Source of the DNA: Spirochaetae bacterium HGW-Spirochaetae-2 | GTDB taxonomy: Bacteria; Spirochaetota; Spirochaetia; Sphaerochaetales; Sphaerochaetaceae | Direction of reading: 5' to 3' | DNA: 45,924 nucleotides | Assembly: GCA_002839355.1 (NCBI GenBank) | Contig: PGXW01000030.1 | Coordinates: 1-45,924 of the forward strand | Shown: piece by piece, positions 23,998 through 33,630 of the stretch | Layout: each line of letters starts with the position of its first letter | How positions within the stretch are numbered: position 1 is the first letter of the stretch | The notes under the pieces: generated by a model | What the model was told of the DNA's origin: nothing | Seen by the model: only the letters and a program-made list of their open reading frames with translations | The model's database searches: none | Translations under genes and position numbers: made by a program

Positions 23998-25332
23998 ATG
24001 GTGATTCTCACGCTCAATTGCGGTAGCTCTTCCGCAAAGTATCAGGTTTATGATTGGAACAATAAGGCGGTTCTCGCCGTTGGTGTCGTTGAACGCATAG
24101 GCTTGGAATACTCGGTGATAGAGCATAAGACCACAACAAATGGTGAGTACACCGAGAAGGTGTCATGTCCGACCCATAAGGAAGCGATCGAGCTCATCAT
24201 CAAGATGTTGCTTGATCCACTGCATGGCGTTATCAAGAATGTCAATGAAATCAGTGCTGTCGGTCACCGGGTATTGCATGGTGGCGAATTGTTCAAGCAA
24301 TCGGTCCTGGTCGACGATACCGTGTTGGCACACTTGCGGGAACTGGTTCCACTCGGTCCCTTGCACATGCCAGCCAACATCATGGGTATCGATGCCGCAC
24401 GTAAAGTAATGCCTGAGATTCCCCATGCGATCGTAATGGATACCGCATGGCATCAGACAATGCCCGCCAAGGCCTTCATGTATGCGGTTCCCCAGGAATG
24501 GTATACCACCTACAATGTCCGTCGATACGGGTTTCACGGAACCAGCTATGTCTATACAGCCAAACGGGCAGCCGTGCTCTTGGGAAAGGCTCCGAAGGAT
24601 ACCAACCTGATCATTTGCCATATCGGTAACGGAGCTTCGATTTCCGCAGTCAAGAATGGTGTCGGCGTCGATACCAGCATGGGCCTTACCCCGCTCGAGG
24701 GGCTGGTCATGGGAACACGAAGCGGAGACCTGGATCCTGCGATCCTTCCATTCATCATGAACCGCACAGGCATGAGCGCAAAGGAAATGGACAACGCACT
24801 GAACAAGAAGAGCGGACTTGTCGGCATTTGCGGCATGTCGGACAGACGCGACGTCCGTGACGAAGCGGCAGCGGGTAATGAAAAGGCCCAGTTGGCGATC
24901 GATATGGAATGCTACCGCCTCAAGAAATACATTGGTGCCTATGCTGCGATACTGGGAAGGGTCGATGCCCTGGTATATACCGCTGGTGTTGGAGAAATGG
25001 CACCCCACATTCGGGAGCGGGCAACCAAGGACCTCGATATCCTGGGAATCAAGCTTGACCTCGAAAAGAACAAGATAGCACAATGCCGCAACGCCGAACT
25101 TGAAATCAGCACCGACGACTCACCAGCCAAGATATTCGTCATTCCAACCGACGAAGAGTTGGTCATGACCGAAGATGCCTTTGCATTGATGAATGGCACA
25201 TACGACGTACATATGAATTTCACCTACTCCTTCCAACACAAGGAATACGTGAACAAAGCCCGGGCTGCCGGCTTGGAACAGGATTTGAAGAAGAAGCCCG
25301 AACTGAAGAAGATTCTCGCACTACCACGCTAA
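23998..25332 (+). CDS. ackA: Acetate kinase
   Basis: Converts acetyl phosphate and ADP to acetate and ATP, the main energy-yielding end step of acetate fermentation; cytoplasmic. Family motifs are complete: [15 protein letters not shown] at the N-terminus, [48 protein letters not shown] and [13 protein letters not shown]. At 444 residues it is some 40 longer than the usual 400, with added residues mainly at the C-terminus ([17 protein letters not shown]). The start follows GGAGG (cagGAGGttggcATG). No phosphotransacetylase gene is adjacent. A strong terminator follows. Confidence 0.97.
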   Translation: MVILTLNCGSSSAKYQVYDWNNKAVLAVGVVERIGLEYSVIEHKTTTNGEYTEKVSCPTHKEAIELIIKMLLDPLHGVIKNVNEISAVGHRVLHGGELFKQSVLVDDTVLAHLRELVPLGPLHMPANIMGIDAARKVMPEIPHAIVMDTAWHQTMPAKAFMYAVPQEWYTTYNVRRYGFHGTSYVYTAKRAAVLLGKAPKDTNLIICHIGNGASISAVKNGVGVDTSMGLTPLEGLVMGTRSGDLDPAILPFIMNRTGMSAKEMDNALNKKSGLVGICGMSDRRDVRDEAAAGNEKAQLAIDMECYRLKKYIGAYAAILGRVDALVYTAGVGEMAPHIRERATKDLDILGIKLDLEKNKIAQCRNAELEISTDDSPAKIFVIPTDEELVMTEDAFALMNGTYDVHMNFTYSFQHKEYVNKARAAGLEQDLKKKPELKKILALPR

Positions 25333-25361
25333 GTCGTAGGTATCAAGGCAATACTGGAAAG

Positions 25362-25390
25362 GGAGGTAACCGACGGTTGCCTCCTTTTTT
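25362..25390 (+). terminator. Terminator of ackA
   Basis: GGAGGTAACC (25362-25371), three-base loop GAC, GGTTGCCTCC (25375-25384; one T-G pair), then six T (25385-25390). It ends ackA three bases before the convergent alpha/beta hydrolase stop. Confidence 0.92.
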
Positions 25391-25392
25391 GG

Positions 25393-26499
25393 TCACCGGG
25401 CTTTTGACAATATATCCACTGCAATAATCTTTACACATGTTTCCGGTTCCTCGAATATCGGGCTATGGGCCGAGTACTCGAATGAATAGAATCCCTTGTC
25501 CGGTGCATCGATTTTTTCGAAGTACTGCTTCGCCAGGTCGTAGGAACACGTATAGTCGAAAACACCATGGAAGAGATAGACGGGAATATCGAATGAAGTG
25601 CTCTCCTGCATCAGATCGTGATTGATCAGTTCATCCCATATCACGCTGATTCCCGAACTCGCCTTACCTCGCCACAGGTGTATCTTGTCGATAAAGCTAT
25701 ACTCCGAAAAAAGTAGGGATGGAAGGAAGATTCCGGTAATGACATGCTTCATGTTCCTCATTGTCCCTACTCCCAGGTCATGCATGGCATAATTCCGATA
25801 TTTCGTGTAGACCGGTGGAATCGGGCCCACCAGATCGACCGGTTCCAGGATCAACTTTTTATACACGGCCTTTCTTTTCGGGTTGGTCCGATAGTGTTCG
25901 ACAATGTAGTCATAGGCCATCTTTTCCGACAACTTCTGGAAGGAAATTTGGGCGACACCCATATAGGCCTTGAACAGCTCGGGGTATCGTTCGATAACCT
26001 TGATGCCAAGATAGGTACCACCCGAATGTGCCATGACATATATCTTGTCCTGTTGAAACCGGTCTCTCAGATAGTTGACGAACTCTCCGATGAATCCGAC
26101 CATCCCATCGATTCCAATCTGCATTTGCACAGCATCCGCATCGAAGGACAACCCTGCCCCAGGTTGGTCAAGCCATACAATAGTGAAGATCTCGTCCAAA
26201 CCTGTCGGATACCGTTCGGTTAGGAAATAATCGGGCATTCCACCATGCAGGTAGAGGAGCACAGGATTATCCAAATTCTTTCCCTTGATGAAGAAGCCGA
26301 CCTTCTTTCCGCCAATGGCAAGCACCTCTTTGGTTGAGATGCTATCCGCGATTGTTTTTCCGGAAGCATCCCTATAGGGTTTTGGCGTGCCGGGGCTTTT
26401 CATGAGAATCAACAGGAATACTCCGACGGCGATTCCAGCCACAATCAAGAGCACATACATACCATACCTGCCAAATTTCGATATTTGTTTGCGGACCAT
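25393..26499 (-). CDS. Membrane-anchored alpha/beta hydrolase
   Basis: A 368-residue serine hydrolase of the alpha/beta fold. Residues about 10-32 (YGMYVLLIVAGIAVGVFLLILM) form one N-terminal membrane helix, so the catalytic domain probably lies outside the cytoplasmic membrane. Visible parts: the oxyanion segment LLYLHGGMPDYF, WLDQPGAGLS, the nucleophile elbow MAHSGGTYLG (Ser), the probable acid in HGVFDYTC and the His in SAHSPIFEE. The HGG and GAGLS blocks resemble proline iminopeptidase-type enzymes, but substrate is not predictable. The ATG (26497-26499) has TTGGAG upstream; a TTG five codons earlier is less likely. It is the last gene of the long minus-strand run. Confidence 0.75.
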   Translation of the reverse strand: MVRKQISKFGRYGMYVLLIVAGIAVGVFLLILMKSPGTPKPYRDASGKTIADSISTKEVLAIGGKKVGFFIKGKNLDNPVLLYLHGGMPDYFLTERYPTGLDEIFTIVWLDQPGAGLSFDADAVQMQIGIDGMVGFIGEFVNYLRDRFQQDKIYVMAHSGGTYLGIKVIERYPELFKAYMGVAQISFQKLSEKMAYDYIVEHYRTNPKRKAVYKKLILEPVDLVGPIPPVYTKYRNYAMHDLGVGTMRNMKHVITGIFLPSLLFSEYSFIDKIHLWRGKASSGISVIWDELINHDLMQESTSFDIPVYLFHGVFDYTCSYDLAKQYFEKIDAPDKGFYSFEYSAHSPIFEEPETCVKIIAVDILSKAR

Positions 26500-26599
26500 C
26501 ACCGGATACTCCAACTACTGCGCCGTCTTTACAAGCAATATCTTACAAGTCTATGTCTAGTAAGTAGAGATGGGGGAACAAGTGCAAGCCGAACAGGTG

Positions 26600-27232
26600 T
26601 CAATTCTTCGCGGCTTCCATTTCCTCGATGAACCGTTTGAGCATGGCAACAGTACCCTCTATACCTAGAAGCGAGGAATCGAGAGTCAAATCATAGAACG
26701 CCGCATTTCCCCAGGTGCCGGCAGCATAGTAGTCATGGTACTTCTTCCGTTCCTTATCGTATTTGGAGATACGGGAAAGGGCATCCTTGATCTCGATGTT
26801 CTCATAGCGGGAGATCCGCTCCGCTCGGACCTTTTCCGGAGCATGGATGAATATTGCCATATGGTTTGGGTTTTCCTTGAGGATATAGTCCGAACACCGC
26901 CCGACAATGACACACGGGCCCTTTTCGGCCAGTTGTTTGATTATTTCATATTGGGTTAGGAACAAGGTGTCGCTGAGCGGCATATTGTATACTGCCGTCG
27001 CGGCATGACCCAGGGTCGGAATGCTCGAAGGTATGGTATAGAGAAAACGACTCGCAGCCTTTTCATCAAGATTCTCCAACACCTGTCGGCTCATCCCGCT
27101 TTTTTCGGCTGCCATGGAAATCAATGCACTATCATAGAATGGTATTTCGCAAGCCCCGGCAAGCAGTCGTCCGATTTCCCGACCCCCGCTTCCGAATTGC
27201 CTGCTGATTGAAACGACTGTATGTATACCCAT
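26600..27232 (-). CDS. Cytidylate kinase-like family protein
   Basis: A 210-residue P-loop protein of the cytidylate-kinase-like family, distinct from true Cmk. It starts with VVSISRQFGSGGREIGRLLA, where GSGGREIG is the nucleotide-binding loop, continues with IPFYDSALISMAAEKSGMS, and carries the later VIVGRCSDYILKEN, MAIFIHAPEKVRAERI and DKERKKYHDYYAAGTWGNA segments typical of this group. The family is widespread in anaerobes and the physiological substrate is not established. The ATG has GGAGG. A 93-base gap separates it from the DUF1846 gene; TACAAT in that gap could be an internal -10. Confidence 0.85.
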   Translation of the reverse strand: MGIHTVVSISRQFGSGGREIGRLLAGACEIPFYDSALISMAAEKSGMSRQVLENLDEKAASRFLYTIPSSIPTLGHAATAVYNMPLSDTLFLTQYEIIKQLAEKGPCVIVGRCSDYILKENPNHMAIFIHAPEKVRAERISRYENIEIKDALSRISKYDKERKKYHDYYAAGTWGNAAFYDLTLDSSLLGIEGTVAMLKRFIEEMEAAKN

Positions 27233-27325
27233 AGCGTCCTCCTGTCACCCGTATTGTACCGCGGATAAGACGTCAATGAAAGAGGTAATCGGAATCGACA
27301 TGGGCTTGCCCCGGTAATCTACGCG

Positions 27326-28840
27326 TTACTCGTCGTGCAGGTTCGCAGAGGGGAACTTGGGTTCGCTGGTGGTATTGAGGCCCAACTTGCGTAATCCGTT
27401 CGAGTCGCCTACAGAAGGCAGGTGGGTCAAATGGACTTCGCAACCGCGCAATAGGGGGAGTTTTTCCAGAGCGCATTGTGCAGATGGGTTGATCGGCGCG
27501 GACATCGCGAGACATATCAAGGTCTCATCCAGGTCCAGGCTTACCCGTCGACCACTCAAGACATCACGTTTCAGACGCTTGATGGATTCGATGGTTTGTT
27601 TGGGTATCAGATCGATCGCTTTGGGAATGCCGGCCAAGTATTTGGCAGCATTCAACACCAATGCGGAGGAGGCATGGAGAATTTCCGAGTTGGCACCAGT
27701 CACAATCGTACCGTCCGCCAATTCCATCGCAGCGGCACAGACGATCCCATCACGTCCCTTCCCCTTGGCGACAGCTGCTTTCATCGCATCTTCAGCGGCA
27801 CCGACGGTCTTGCGCATCATGGGATTGAGTCCCAACGATTCCATCATCAACTTCAACCGGACTATCGCTTCGTTGGTTCCGATCCCCTGGGCATAATCGC
27901 AAGCGGAGGCGAAATACCTACGGATAATCTCCTGGCATGCCGCCTCACGCACAGCAACGTCGTCGACAATGCCGAACCCGCACCTGTTGACGCCCATGTC
28001 GGTGGGTGACTTGTAGAAGGACGGCTGTAGGGTAATCTTCTCGATAATCCGTTTCAGCAGGGGAAAAGCCTCCATATCGCGCGAGTAATTGACTGCCTGT
28101 ATCCCGTACGCGGAAAGCTGGAAGTGGTCGATCTGATTCACATCCCCGATATCGGCAGTGGCCGCCTCATAGGCGACATTCACGGGATGCTCGATGGGGA
28201 GGTTCCAAATCGGGAACGTCTCGAACTTGGCATATCCGCTCTTCACTCCCCGTCGATAATCATGGTACAGCTGTGAAAGGCAGGTCGCCAGTTTACCGCT
28301 TCCCGGTCCCGGAGCCGTCACCAGCACAACTGGATGTTCGGTCTCGATATAGGGGTTCGAGCCGTAGCCCTCGTCGCTGACGATCGTATCGACATCGGAG
28401 GGATACCCATCGGTAGCCTTATGTGTGTACACCTTGATTCCACGTCTGGCCAATCGGTTCATGAATTGTACGGCTGCCGGTTGCCCGTTGAAACGGGTGA
28501 CGACGACACGAGACACCGCAAGTCCCCAGTCGGCGAAATCGTCGATCATCTTGAACACATCGGTATCATAGGTGATGCCGAAGTCACTTCGGATCTTCCG
28601 TCGTTCGATATCATCGGCAAAAATGCAGACAATGACATCTATCTGGTCCTTCAGGGATTGGAAAACACGCATCTTGACATTTGGATCGAAACCGGGAAGC
28701 ACACGCGAGGCATGGTAATCGTACAGCAGCTTGCCTCCGCATTCGAGGTACAGTTTTCCGTCGCATTCCTTCATGCGTTGCAAGATGGCCTGTGTCTGTT
28801 CGCGCAAATACTTCTCGTTGTCAAAACCCTTGTGCACCAT
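27326..28840 (-). CDS. DUF1846 (UPF0371) family protein
   Basis: A 504-residue cytoplasmic protein of the DUF1846 family, recognised by the start KGFDNEKYLREQTQAIL, the stretch GKLYLECGGKLLYDYHASRV (within 29-48), LPGFDPNVKMRVFQSLKDQI, and VLVTAPGPGSGKLATCLSQLYHDY, which resembles a nucleotide-binding loop. Structural work on the family shows ATP-dependent-enzyme-like folds, but no agreed reaction is known to me. The ATG is preceded by GGGGAGA. It lies 29 bases after the DJ-1 gene in the same direction. Confidence 0.9.
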   Translation of the reverse strand: MVHKGFDNEKYLREQTQAILQRMKECDGKLYLECGGKLLYDYHASRVLPGFDPNVKMRVFQSLKDQIDVIVCIFADDIERRKIRSDFGITYDTDVFKMIDDFADWGLAVSRVVVTRFNGQPAAVQFMNRLARRGIKVYTHKATDGYPSDVDTIVSDEGYGSNPYIETEHPVVLVTAPGPGSGKLATCLSQLYHDYRRGVKSGYAKFETFPIWNLPIEHPVNVAYEAATADIGDVNQIDHFQLSAYGIQAVNYSRDMEAFPLLKRIIEKITLQPSFYKSPTDMGVNRCGFGIVDDVAVREAACQEIIRRYFASACDYAQGIGTNEAIVRLKLMMESLGLNPMMRKTVGAAEDAMKAAVAKGKGRDGIVCAAAMELADGTIVTGANSEILHASSALVLNAAKYLAGIPKAIDLIPKQTIESIKRLKRDVLSGRRVSLDLDETLICLAMSAPINPSAQCALEKLPLLRGCEVHLTHLPSVGDSNGLRKLGLNTTSEPKFPSANLHDE

Positions 28841-28869
28841 ACCTGTCTCCCCTCGGTGAATTCGCTCTG

Positions 28870-29430
28870 TTATGCTGTGAAAAGGATCGCCTTACCGATC
28901 GTTTCCTTTGCTTCGGGTCCGGACAATTTCTCGACAATCGCCAATGCAAACTCAATCGCGCAACCGGCTGCCCGTGCCGTAACGAGATTGCCATCCACGC
29001 ACACACGATCGGTCCCAAACGAAAATCCAGGAGTATTGGCTTCAGCTCCAGGATAGCAGACTGCCTTGTGACCTTCCAACAGTCCTGCAGGTCCCAACAC
29101 AACCGCAGGAGCGGCACAGATGGCAGCAATGATGGAATCGGTATTAGCTATCAGCAACATCTTTTCGTTCACTTCCCAGGAAGCGGCAAGGTTCTTGGAA
29201 CCCTTCCCGCCTCCAGGCAAGAGCATGGCTGCGTAATCCACTCCCGCGTTCGCGATAAGCGTATCACACACCACGGTGATTCCATGCGCACCGGTAATAT
29301 TCAAATTCCCCACTCCCGCCAAGACGACTGTATAGCCTGCGCGTCTGAGTATGTCAACAGGGGCAAGCGCTTCGATCTCTTCAAATCCCTCGGCCAACGC
29401 CACCAATATCCTGATTTCCGAATGTTTCAT
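28870..29430 (-). CDS. DJ-1/PfpI family protein
   Basis: A 186-residue member of the DJ-1/ThiJ subgroup. The nucleophile-elbow cysteine is Cys105 (AAICAAPAVVLG) and the partner acid is in LAEGFEEIEAL (Glu17/18); LLPGGGKGSKNL and GCAIEFALAIVEKL are further family blocks. Relatives include protein/nucleotide deglycases, chaperones and oxidative-stress proteins, so function is open. Two ATGs are close: 29436 overlaps the upstream stop as ATGA but is one base from the GGAGG, while 29430 has ideal spacing and was chosen. It is coupled to the DAHP synthase gene. Confidence 0.87.
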   Translation of the reverse strand: MKHSEIRILVALAEGFEEIEALAPVDILRRAGYTVVLAGVGNLNITGAHGITVVCDTLIANAGVDYAAMLLPGGGKGSKNLAASWEVNEKMLLIANTDSIIAAICAAPAVVLGPAGLLEGHKAVCYPGAEANTPGFSFGTDRVCVDGNLVTARAAGCAIEFALAIVEKLSGPEAKETIGKAILFTA

Positions 29431-29432
29431 CC

Positions 29433-30500
29433 TCATGCCTCCAAATCCTGTTTTCCCTTGCGCAACGCCGATGCGGCACGACGCAGGACATCTTCCGTCT
29501 CTTCCCAACCGATGCATCCGTCGGTGACCGAAACCCCATAGTGCAGGTCCTTGGCATTGTCTCCAATCGACTGGCAACCCGGGTTCAGGTTGCTTTCGAG
29601 CATGAACCCCTTGATCTCGGACCTTCCCCACACCACCTGGTCCACGACAGCGCGCAATACACGTTTCTGCCGCTTCGGATCCTTCCGTGAATTCGCATGG
29701 CTGCAATCGATGATGATCGAAGGGACCAGCGACAGCTTCTCCATGAGACTTGCGGCGGCTTCGACATCCTCCTCGTAGTAATTGGGAGCATGGTCACCCC
29801 CACGAAGTATCAGGTGCCCGCAATCGTTGCCTGTGGTCCTATAGATAGCCGAATTGCCATGCTTGTCTATTCCGATGAATGCGGCGCTCTGCCGTGCACT
29901 CATGATGGCGTTGACAGCGGAGGCATACTCCCCTCCGGTACTGTTCTTGAATCCCACAGCAACGGACATACCGCTTGCCAAGGTCCGATGGGTTTGGCTT
30001 TCGGTGGTCCGCGCTCCGATGGAACACCATGAGAGCATTTCATCGATATACTGGGGGACAATCGGATCGAGCATCTCGCATCCCACCGGCATCCCCAGGG
30101 AGGTGATATCTATCAAGAGTTTCCGCGCAGTGGCTATACCTTCCTGGATATTGTACGAACCGTCCATCCTGGGATCCAAGATCAGACCTTTCCATCCGCC
30201 TATCGTCCTTGGTTTCTCAAAATAGGTACGCATGACAACATACAGTGTGTCGGACACTTCCTTCGCCAATACCTTCAGCCGCTTCGCATATTCTATCGCA
30301 GCAGCCGGATCGTGTATGGAACAGGGTCCGACAATCGCGAGCAGACGGGAGTCCCCACCTTTTATAATGGCATTGACGCATGCCCTCGATTCGAGGATGC
30401 TCTGCGTCAACTCTGTGGAAACAGGGAACTTCTCGGACAGTACAGAGGGACTCGCAAGCGGTTCAACTCCACTGATTCGTATATCGATATTTTTCAACAT
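29433..30500 (-). CDS. aroF: 3-deoxy-7-phosphoheptulonate (DAHP) synthase, class I
   Basis: Condenses phosphoenolpyruvate and erythrose 4-phosphate, the first step of the shikimate pathway to aromatic amino acids. The 355-residue protein is of the AroF/G/H type: LLAIVGPCSIHDPAAAIEYA, RTYFEKPRTIGGWKGLI, the metal and substrate residues in IIDCSHANSRKDPKRQ, and LESNLNPGCQSIG. Symbol aroF is used loosely, because the feedback type (Phe, Tyr or Trp) cannot be read safely. No other shikimate gene is nearby. Its ATG has only a weak GGA upstream and lies 19 bases after the acyl-CoA synthetase stop, so it may depend on coupling. Confidence 0.94.
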   Translation of the reverse strand: MLKNIDIRISGVEPLASPSVLSEKFPVSTELTQSILESRACVNAIIKGGDSRLLAIVGPCSIHDPAAAIEYAKRLKVLAKEVSDTLYVVMRTYFEKPRTIGGWKGLILDPRMDGSYNIQEGIATARKLLIDITSLGMPVGCEMLDPIVPQYIDEMLSWCSIGARTTESQTHRTLASGMSVAVGFKNSTGGEYASAVNAIMSARQSAAFIGIDKHGNSAIYRTTGNDCGHLILRGGDHAPNYYEEDVEAAASLMEKLSLVPSIIIDCSHANSRKDPKRQKRVLRAVVDQVVWGRSEIKGFMLESNLNPGCQSIGDNAKDLHYGVSVTDGCIGWEETEDVLRRAASALRKGKQDLEA

Positions 30501-30519
30501 GGTAAGTCCGAAGCCTCCG

Positions 30520-32280
30520 TTATTGGTTGTCTTTCTTGTCGGTAGGCTCGTCCGTACCCTTTTCTCCCCGTTGGGAGGTCAAAGACATCTTGATATTGTA
30601 CAGGTAGCGTTTGATTTTCATAGTCGGAGTGCGTTGGAAGGGTTCATCCTGCAATGAGACTTCCCGAATGCGGCTGAAGGTGCTCAATTCCTTGTTGACT
30701 TCATCGCGCAGATGGGAAAGGTAGGCCGCGGCACTGTCCTTCGCATCGGTCACCGACATCTTCAGATTTTCTGCCATGAGCTCGAAATCCAGTTTGATCA
30801 TCGCAGCCAACCCGCCGTCGCCCGGGATTACCAGGGACTCCTGGACATACGGATGGTTGTTGATGAGGGTTTCGATAAGTTCGGGATAGATGTTCTCTCC
30901 ACTCGGTCCGAGGATCATCGTCTTTCGACGTCCCTTGATAGAGAGGCGGTTGTGTTCGATTATTCCCAAATCCCCGGTCTTGAACCAACCGTCTGGGGTG
31001 AAGACTTCCGCTGTAAGCTCCTCGTTGCCATAATAGCCCTGCATGACAAACGGACCCTTCGCGACGATTTCTCCCACATGGGTATCTGGATCCGGTTCGT
31101 CGATCCGCAATTGTATACCCTTGACCGCATAACCGATTGTTCCCGGCTTAGTCTGCTTGGGTCCGGATCCGGCCAACAACGGAGAAGTCTCGGTCAAACC
31201 ATAGCCGATGGAATACGGAAATTTGGCTTCCTTGAGGAACTTTTCGACATCGGCATCGAGAGCAGCTCCGCCGACACCGAAAAATTTCAGGTGTCCACCA
31301 AAAGTCCGCTTCAATTTCCTTCCGACCATCCGGTTTATGAATTTCCTGAATACCGGTTTCTCGTACAGTTTCGAGAGCTTCGGGTTGTTTGCTATTTGCG
31401 GAGCAACCGAACTGCGATAGATCTTTTCTATAAGCAGCGGAACCGACAACATGACATTTGGCCGGACCTTCTTCATTGCCGGCAACAGGACACTGGCAGC
31501 AGGCGTCCTGCCCAGATAATGGACTTCGCACCCTGCCATCACCGGTAGCAGGAACCCGATGGTGAATTCATACGAATGGGACATGGGCAGGATGGAGAGG
31601 AATCGCATGCCGGTCTTGATCTTGAAGAACTGGCTGACACTGGCCGATGCATTGCTGGCAAGGTTTTTGTTTGTCAACATGACACCCTTGGACGATCCGG
31701 TGGTGCCGCTGGTGTAGATGATGGACACCAGTTCATCCTCGGGCCGGGACCGCTCGGCGATCCTTTTCAAGTCGGCCTTGGTCCTGAGCATATCCCTGCC
31801 GGGAGCATGTTGGAAATCCCTTATGGTAGTCAGGCTTGGAGAAATCGGCTTCGGGATATGGAACAGGTCCTCCATGCGCATGATCTGATGCGACTCGTCA
31901 TTGCTGAACGGAAGCATCTTCTCGAACAATTTTGTCGACACCACGATTGCCTTGGATCCGCTGTGTGCCAGAATCGTCTCCACTTCACGTGCGGAGAAGT
32001 CCGGAAGAATGGGAACTGCTATCGCGCCGGCCGAAACGATCGCAAGATAGGCGACACCCCACATCGGTTGGCTCTCACCCAGTATCGCAATCTTGTCACC
32101 GGAATCGACACCACTGTCGATCAGGTAGGTGGCCATGGCATCGACGTTTCGCTTCAACTCGGCATAGGTCATCGAGCTCTCGTCATTCCCGATTACCGTG
32201 AGGGCCAGGCGCTGCGCATGACGCTCTACCGAACGTTCCAAAAGATGGCGGATAGTGAATGTATCCAATTCATGTTTCAT
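30520..32280 (-). CDS. AMP-forming long-chain acyl-CoA synthetase
   Basis: Adenylates a fatty acid and transfers it to CoA (or to an acyl-carrier protein). In 586 residues all ANL-superfamily motifs are present: SIIYTSGTTGSSKGVMLTN (P-loop), a FFGVGGAALD segment, GYGLTETSPLL, DGWFKTGDLG and the hinge GRRKTMILGPSGENIYPELIE. The GENIYP form is typical of long-chain fatty acyl ligases. No membrane helix is obvious. The ATG (32278-32280) overlaps the TGA of the upstream metallo-beta-lactamase gene as ATGA. The substrate chain length is inferred from family only. Confidence 0.9.
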   Translation of the reverse strand: MKHELDTFTIRHLLERSVERHAQRLALTVIGNDESSMTYAELKRNVDAMATYLIDSGVDSGDKIAILGESQPMWGVAYLAIVSAGAIAVPILPDFSAREVETILAHSGSKAIVVSTKLFEKMLPFSNDESHQIMRMEDLFHIPKPISPSLTTIRDFQHAPGRDMLRTKADLKRIAERSRPEDELVSIIYTSGTTGSSKGVMLTNKNLASNASASVSQFFKIKTGMRFLSILPMSHSYEFTIGFLLPVMAGCEVHYLGRTPAASVLLPAMKKVRPNVMLSVPLLIEKIYRSSVAPQIANNPKLSKLYEKPVFRKFINRMVGRKLKRTFGGHLKFFGVGGAALDADVEKFLKEAKFPYSIGYGLTETSPLLAGSGPKQTKPGTIGYAVKGIQLRIDEPDPDTHVGEIVAKGPFVMQGYYGNEELTAEVFTPDGWFKTGDLGIIEHNRLSIKGRRKTMILGPSGENIYPELIETLINNHPYVQESLVIPGDGGLAAMIKLDFELMAENLKMSVTDAKDSAAAYLSHLRDEVNKELSTFSRIREVSLQDEPFQRTPTMKIKRYLYNIKMSLTSQRGEKGTDEPTDKKDNQ

Positions 32281-33071
32281 TTGATGGGTTCTCCCGGGTC
32301 CAACGACCCATAATATGAATTCCCGTGTTGACAGATTGTCGTCACCCCACTCCATTTCAGGTGGGTACAACAAGTCGATTCCAACAAATCGGGACGGTTG
32401 TTAGTCTTCGATAGATGGCAGAAATAGACCTGCCGACCACTCTCAGACGGGCATGAATTCAGCAGTTCGATCGCATCCACATTCGACAAATGGCCCCGCT
32501 CGCCTCTGATACGGCGTTTCAATAGGAACGGATACGGCCCCTTGTCAAGCATCGGCACATCGTAATTCGCTTCAAGGAACAGTACATGGGCACAGTTTGC
32601 ATGCATGCGCATGGTATCGTCGATCATTCCAGTGTCAGTCAGTATGGTAAATCGACGTCGGGCGATTTCCAGCGAGAACCCCACCGAATAGGGGCTATCA
32701 TGGCTCGTTGGAAATGCAGTGATATTGAACATTCCTATTTGGAACGGTTGCTCGGTCGTGAAGGTTCGCATCAGCGATGCGGGGATTCCCAGTTTTTCCA
32801 ATTCCAGTGGGTTCTGTTCAACCAATTGCCTGTGCACATACACGGGTTTTCCGGTCTGCCTTGCGAATACTCCTGCTCCCCGACAATGGTCGGGGTGCAA
32901 GTGGGTTATGCACAATCCTTGGATCTGATCGAAATCGAGGGAAGTCTCTTGTGTTCGCCGACGCAACTCGCGCAAGGAGAACCCAGCATCGAACAGGACT
33001 GCCGCCTGTTCGTAGGAAAACAGATAGCTGTTGCCCGATGAACCACTTCCCAATACCGAATAGTGAATCAT
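32277..33071 (-). CDS. MBL-fold metallohydrolase (YycJ/WalJ-like)
   Basis: A 264-residue metallo-beta-lactamase-fold hydrolase. The N-terminal VLGSGSSGNSYLF and VLFDAGFSLRELRRR are characteristic of the YycJ/WalJ subgroup. Metal ligands are in THLHPDHCRGAG (HxHxDH), in FPTSHDSPYSVGF and in LTDTGMI; the conserved GHLSNVDAIELL and YFCHLSKTNNRPDL complete the pattern. WalJ relatives are implicated in coordinating cell-wall metabolism or acting as 5' exonucleases; the role here is not shown. The ATG overlaps the stop of the ArsC/Spx-like gene (ATGA), and its own stop overlaps the next start, so three genes are tightly coupled. Confidence 0.88.
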   Translation of the reverse strand: MIHYSVLGSGSSGNSYLFSYEQAAVLFDAGFSLRELRRRTQETSLDFDQIQGLCITHLHPDHCRGAGVFARQTGKPVYVHRQLVEQNPLELEKLGIPASLMRTFTTEQPFQIGMFNITAFPTSHDSPYSVGFSLEIARRRFTILTDTGMIDDTMRMHANCAHVLFLEANYDVPMLDKGPYPFLLKRRIRGERGHLSNVDAIELLNSCPSESGRQVYFCHLSKTNNRPDLLESTCCTHLKWSGVTTICQHGNSYYGSLDPGEPIK

Positions 33072-33406
33072 GTACGTTCCTGTACTGCCTGCATGAATGC
33101 AGTATCACACCCGGGAACAACCTTGTTTCCCATTTTAAGCAACGGCGTTTTCAATAATTGCGGATGCGACCGCAGTTCTTCCTGCGCATCGTATTCGCGC
33201 CAGAGGTAGCCTTCTTTGGCGAAGAATGCACTGTTTTCATCCACCAAGGTCTCCGGGTGTATGGCGAGGAAGATCTTTTGCCACTCTCCTTCGGACAGTT
33301 CCCGTTCATGCAAGTCGACGAATTGATGCCCAATCGAGCGTTCCTTGCAAAATCGCAAGGCTTTTCGGGTTTCCGGGCATTTTTTCGTACCGATGATTTG
33401 CAGCAC
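33068..33406 (-). CDS. ArsC/Spx-family thioredoxin-fold protein
   Basis: A 112-residue protein of the arsenate reductase/Spx family. The active-site loop is [15 protein letters not shown], with the CxxxR of ArsC (Cys10, Arg14) plus a second Cys at the end of the helix. It continues with [16 protein letters not shown] and [15 protein letters not shown], the usual substrate-side strand. Arsenate reduction is not proven; many relatives of this length are redox or regulatory proteins. The start was set at a GTG (33404-33406) five bases after GGGAGGA; a GTG five codons upstream overlaps that ribosome site. It is the first gene of the long minus-strand unit. Confidence 0.8.
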   Translation of the reverse strand: MLQIIGTKKCPETRKALRFCKERSIGHQFVDLHERELSEGEWQKIFLAIHPETLVDENSAFFAKEGYLWREYDAQEELRSHPQLLKTPLLKMGNKVVPGCDTAFMQAVQERT

Positions 33407-33426
33407 ATCTTCCTCCCACACAAGAT

Positions 33427-33455
33427 ACTATACCGGGTTGTATGCATAACGTCCA
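33427..33455 (-). promoter_or_regulatory. Promoter of the 33406-25393 gene run
   Basis: Minus strand: -35 TGGACG (33450-33455), 17 bases, -10 TATAGT (33427-33432), about 20 bases before the GTG of the ArsC/Spx-like gene. Confidence 0.55.
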
Positions 33456-33576
33456 GCCGGTGACATACGTTTCCCGACGTTCTGAAGCATATGAAGAGGA
33501 TACGACAGTGACGAGTTTAGACTATTCAATCCCTTGCATGCACACGATATGCTCTCATGATTCCGGTCGAATCCGG

Positions 33577-33606
33577 TTGACACGAATATGGGATGCGTGG
33601 AATAGT
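33577..33606 (+). promoter_or_regulatory. asnS promoter
   Basis: Perfect TTGACA (33577-33582), 18-base spacer ending in TGG, then AATAGT (33601-33606). A GATTC/GAATC inverted repeat and a duplicated TCCGGT lie directly upstream (33559-33576). Confidence 0.6.
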
Positions 33607-33630
33607 TGCGCTAACACAAGGAGTCTCCCG

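Noticed and set aside
33442-33630. Upstream extension of asnS by 63 codons
   Set aside because: The stretch holds the TTGACA promoter, and the ATG at 33631 has an ideal AAGGAG site and a normal AsnRS N-terminus.
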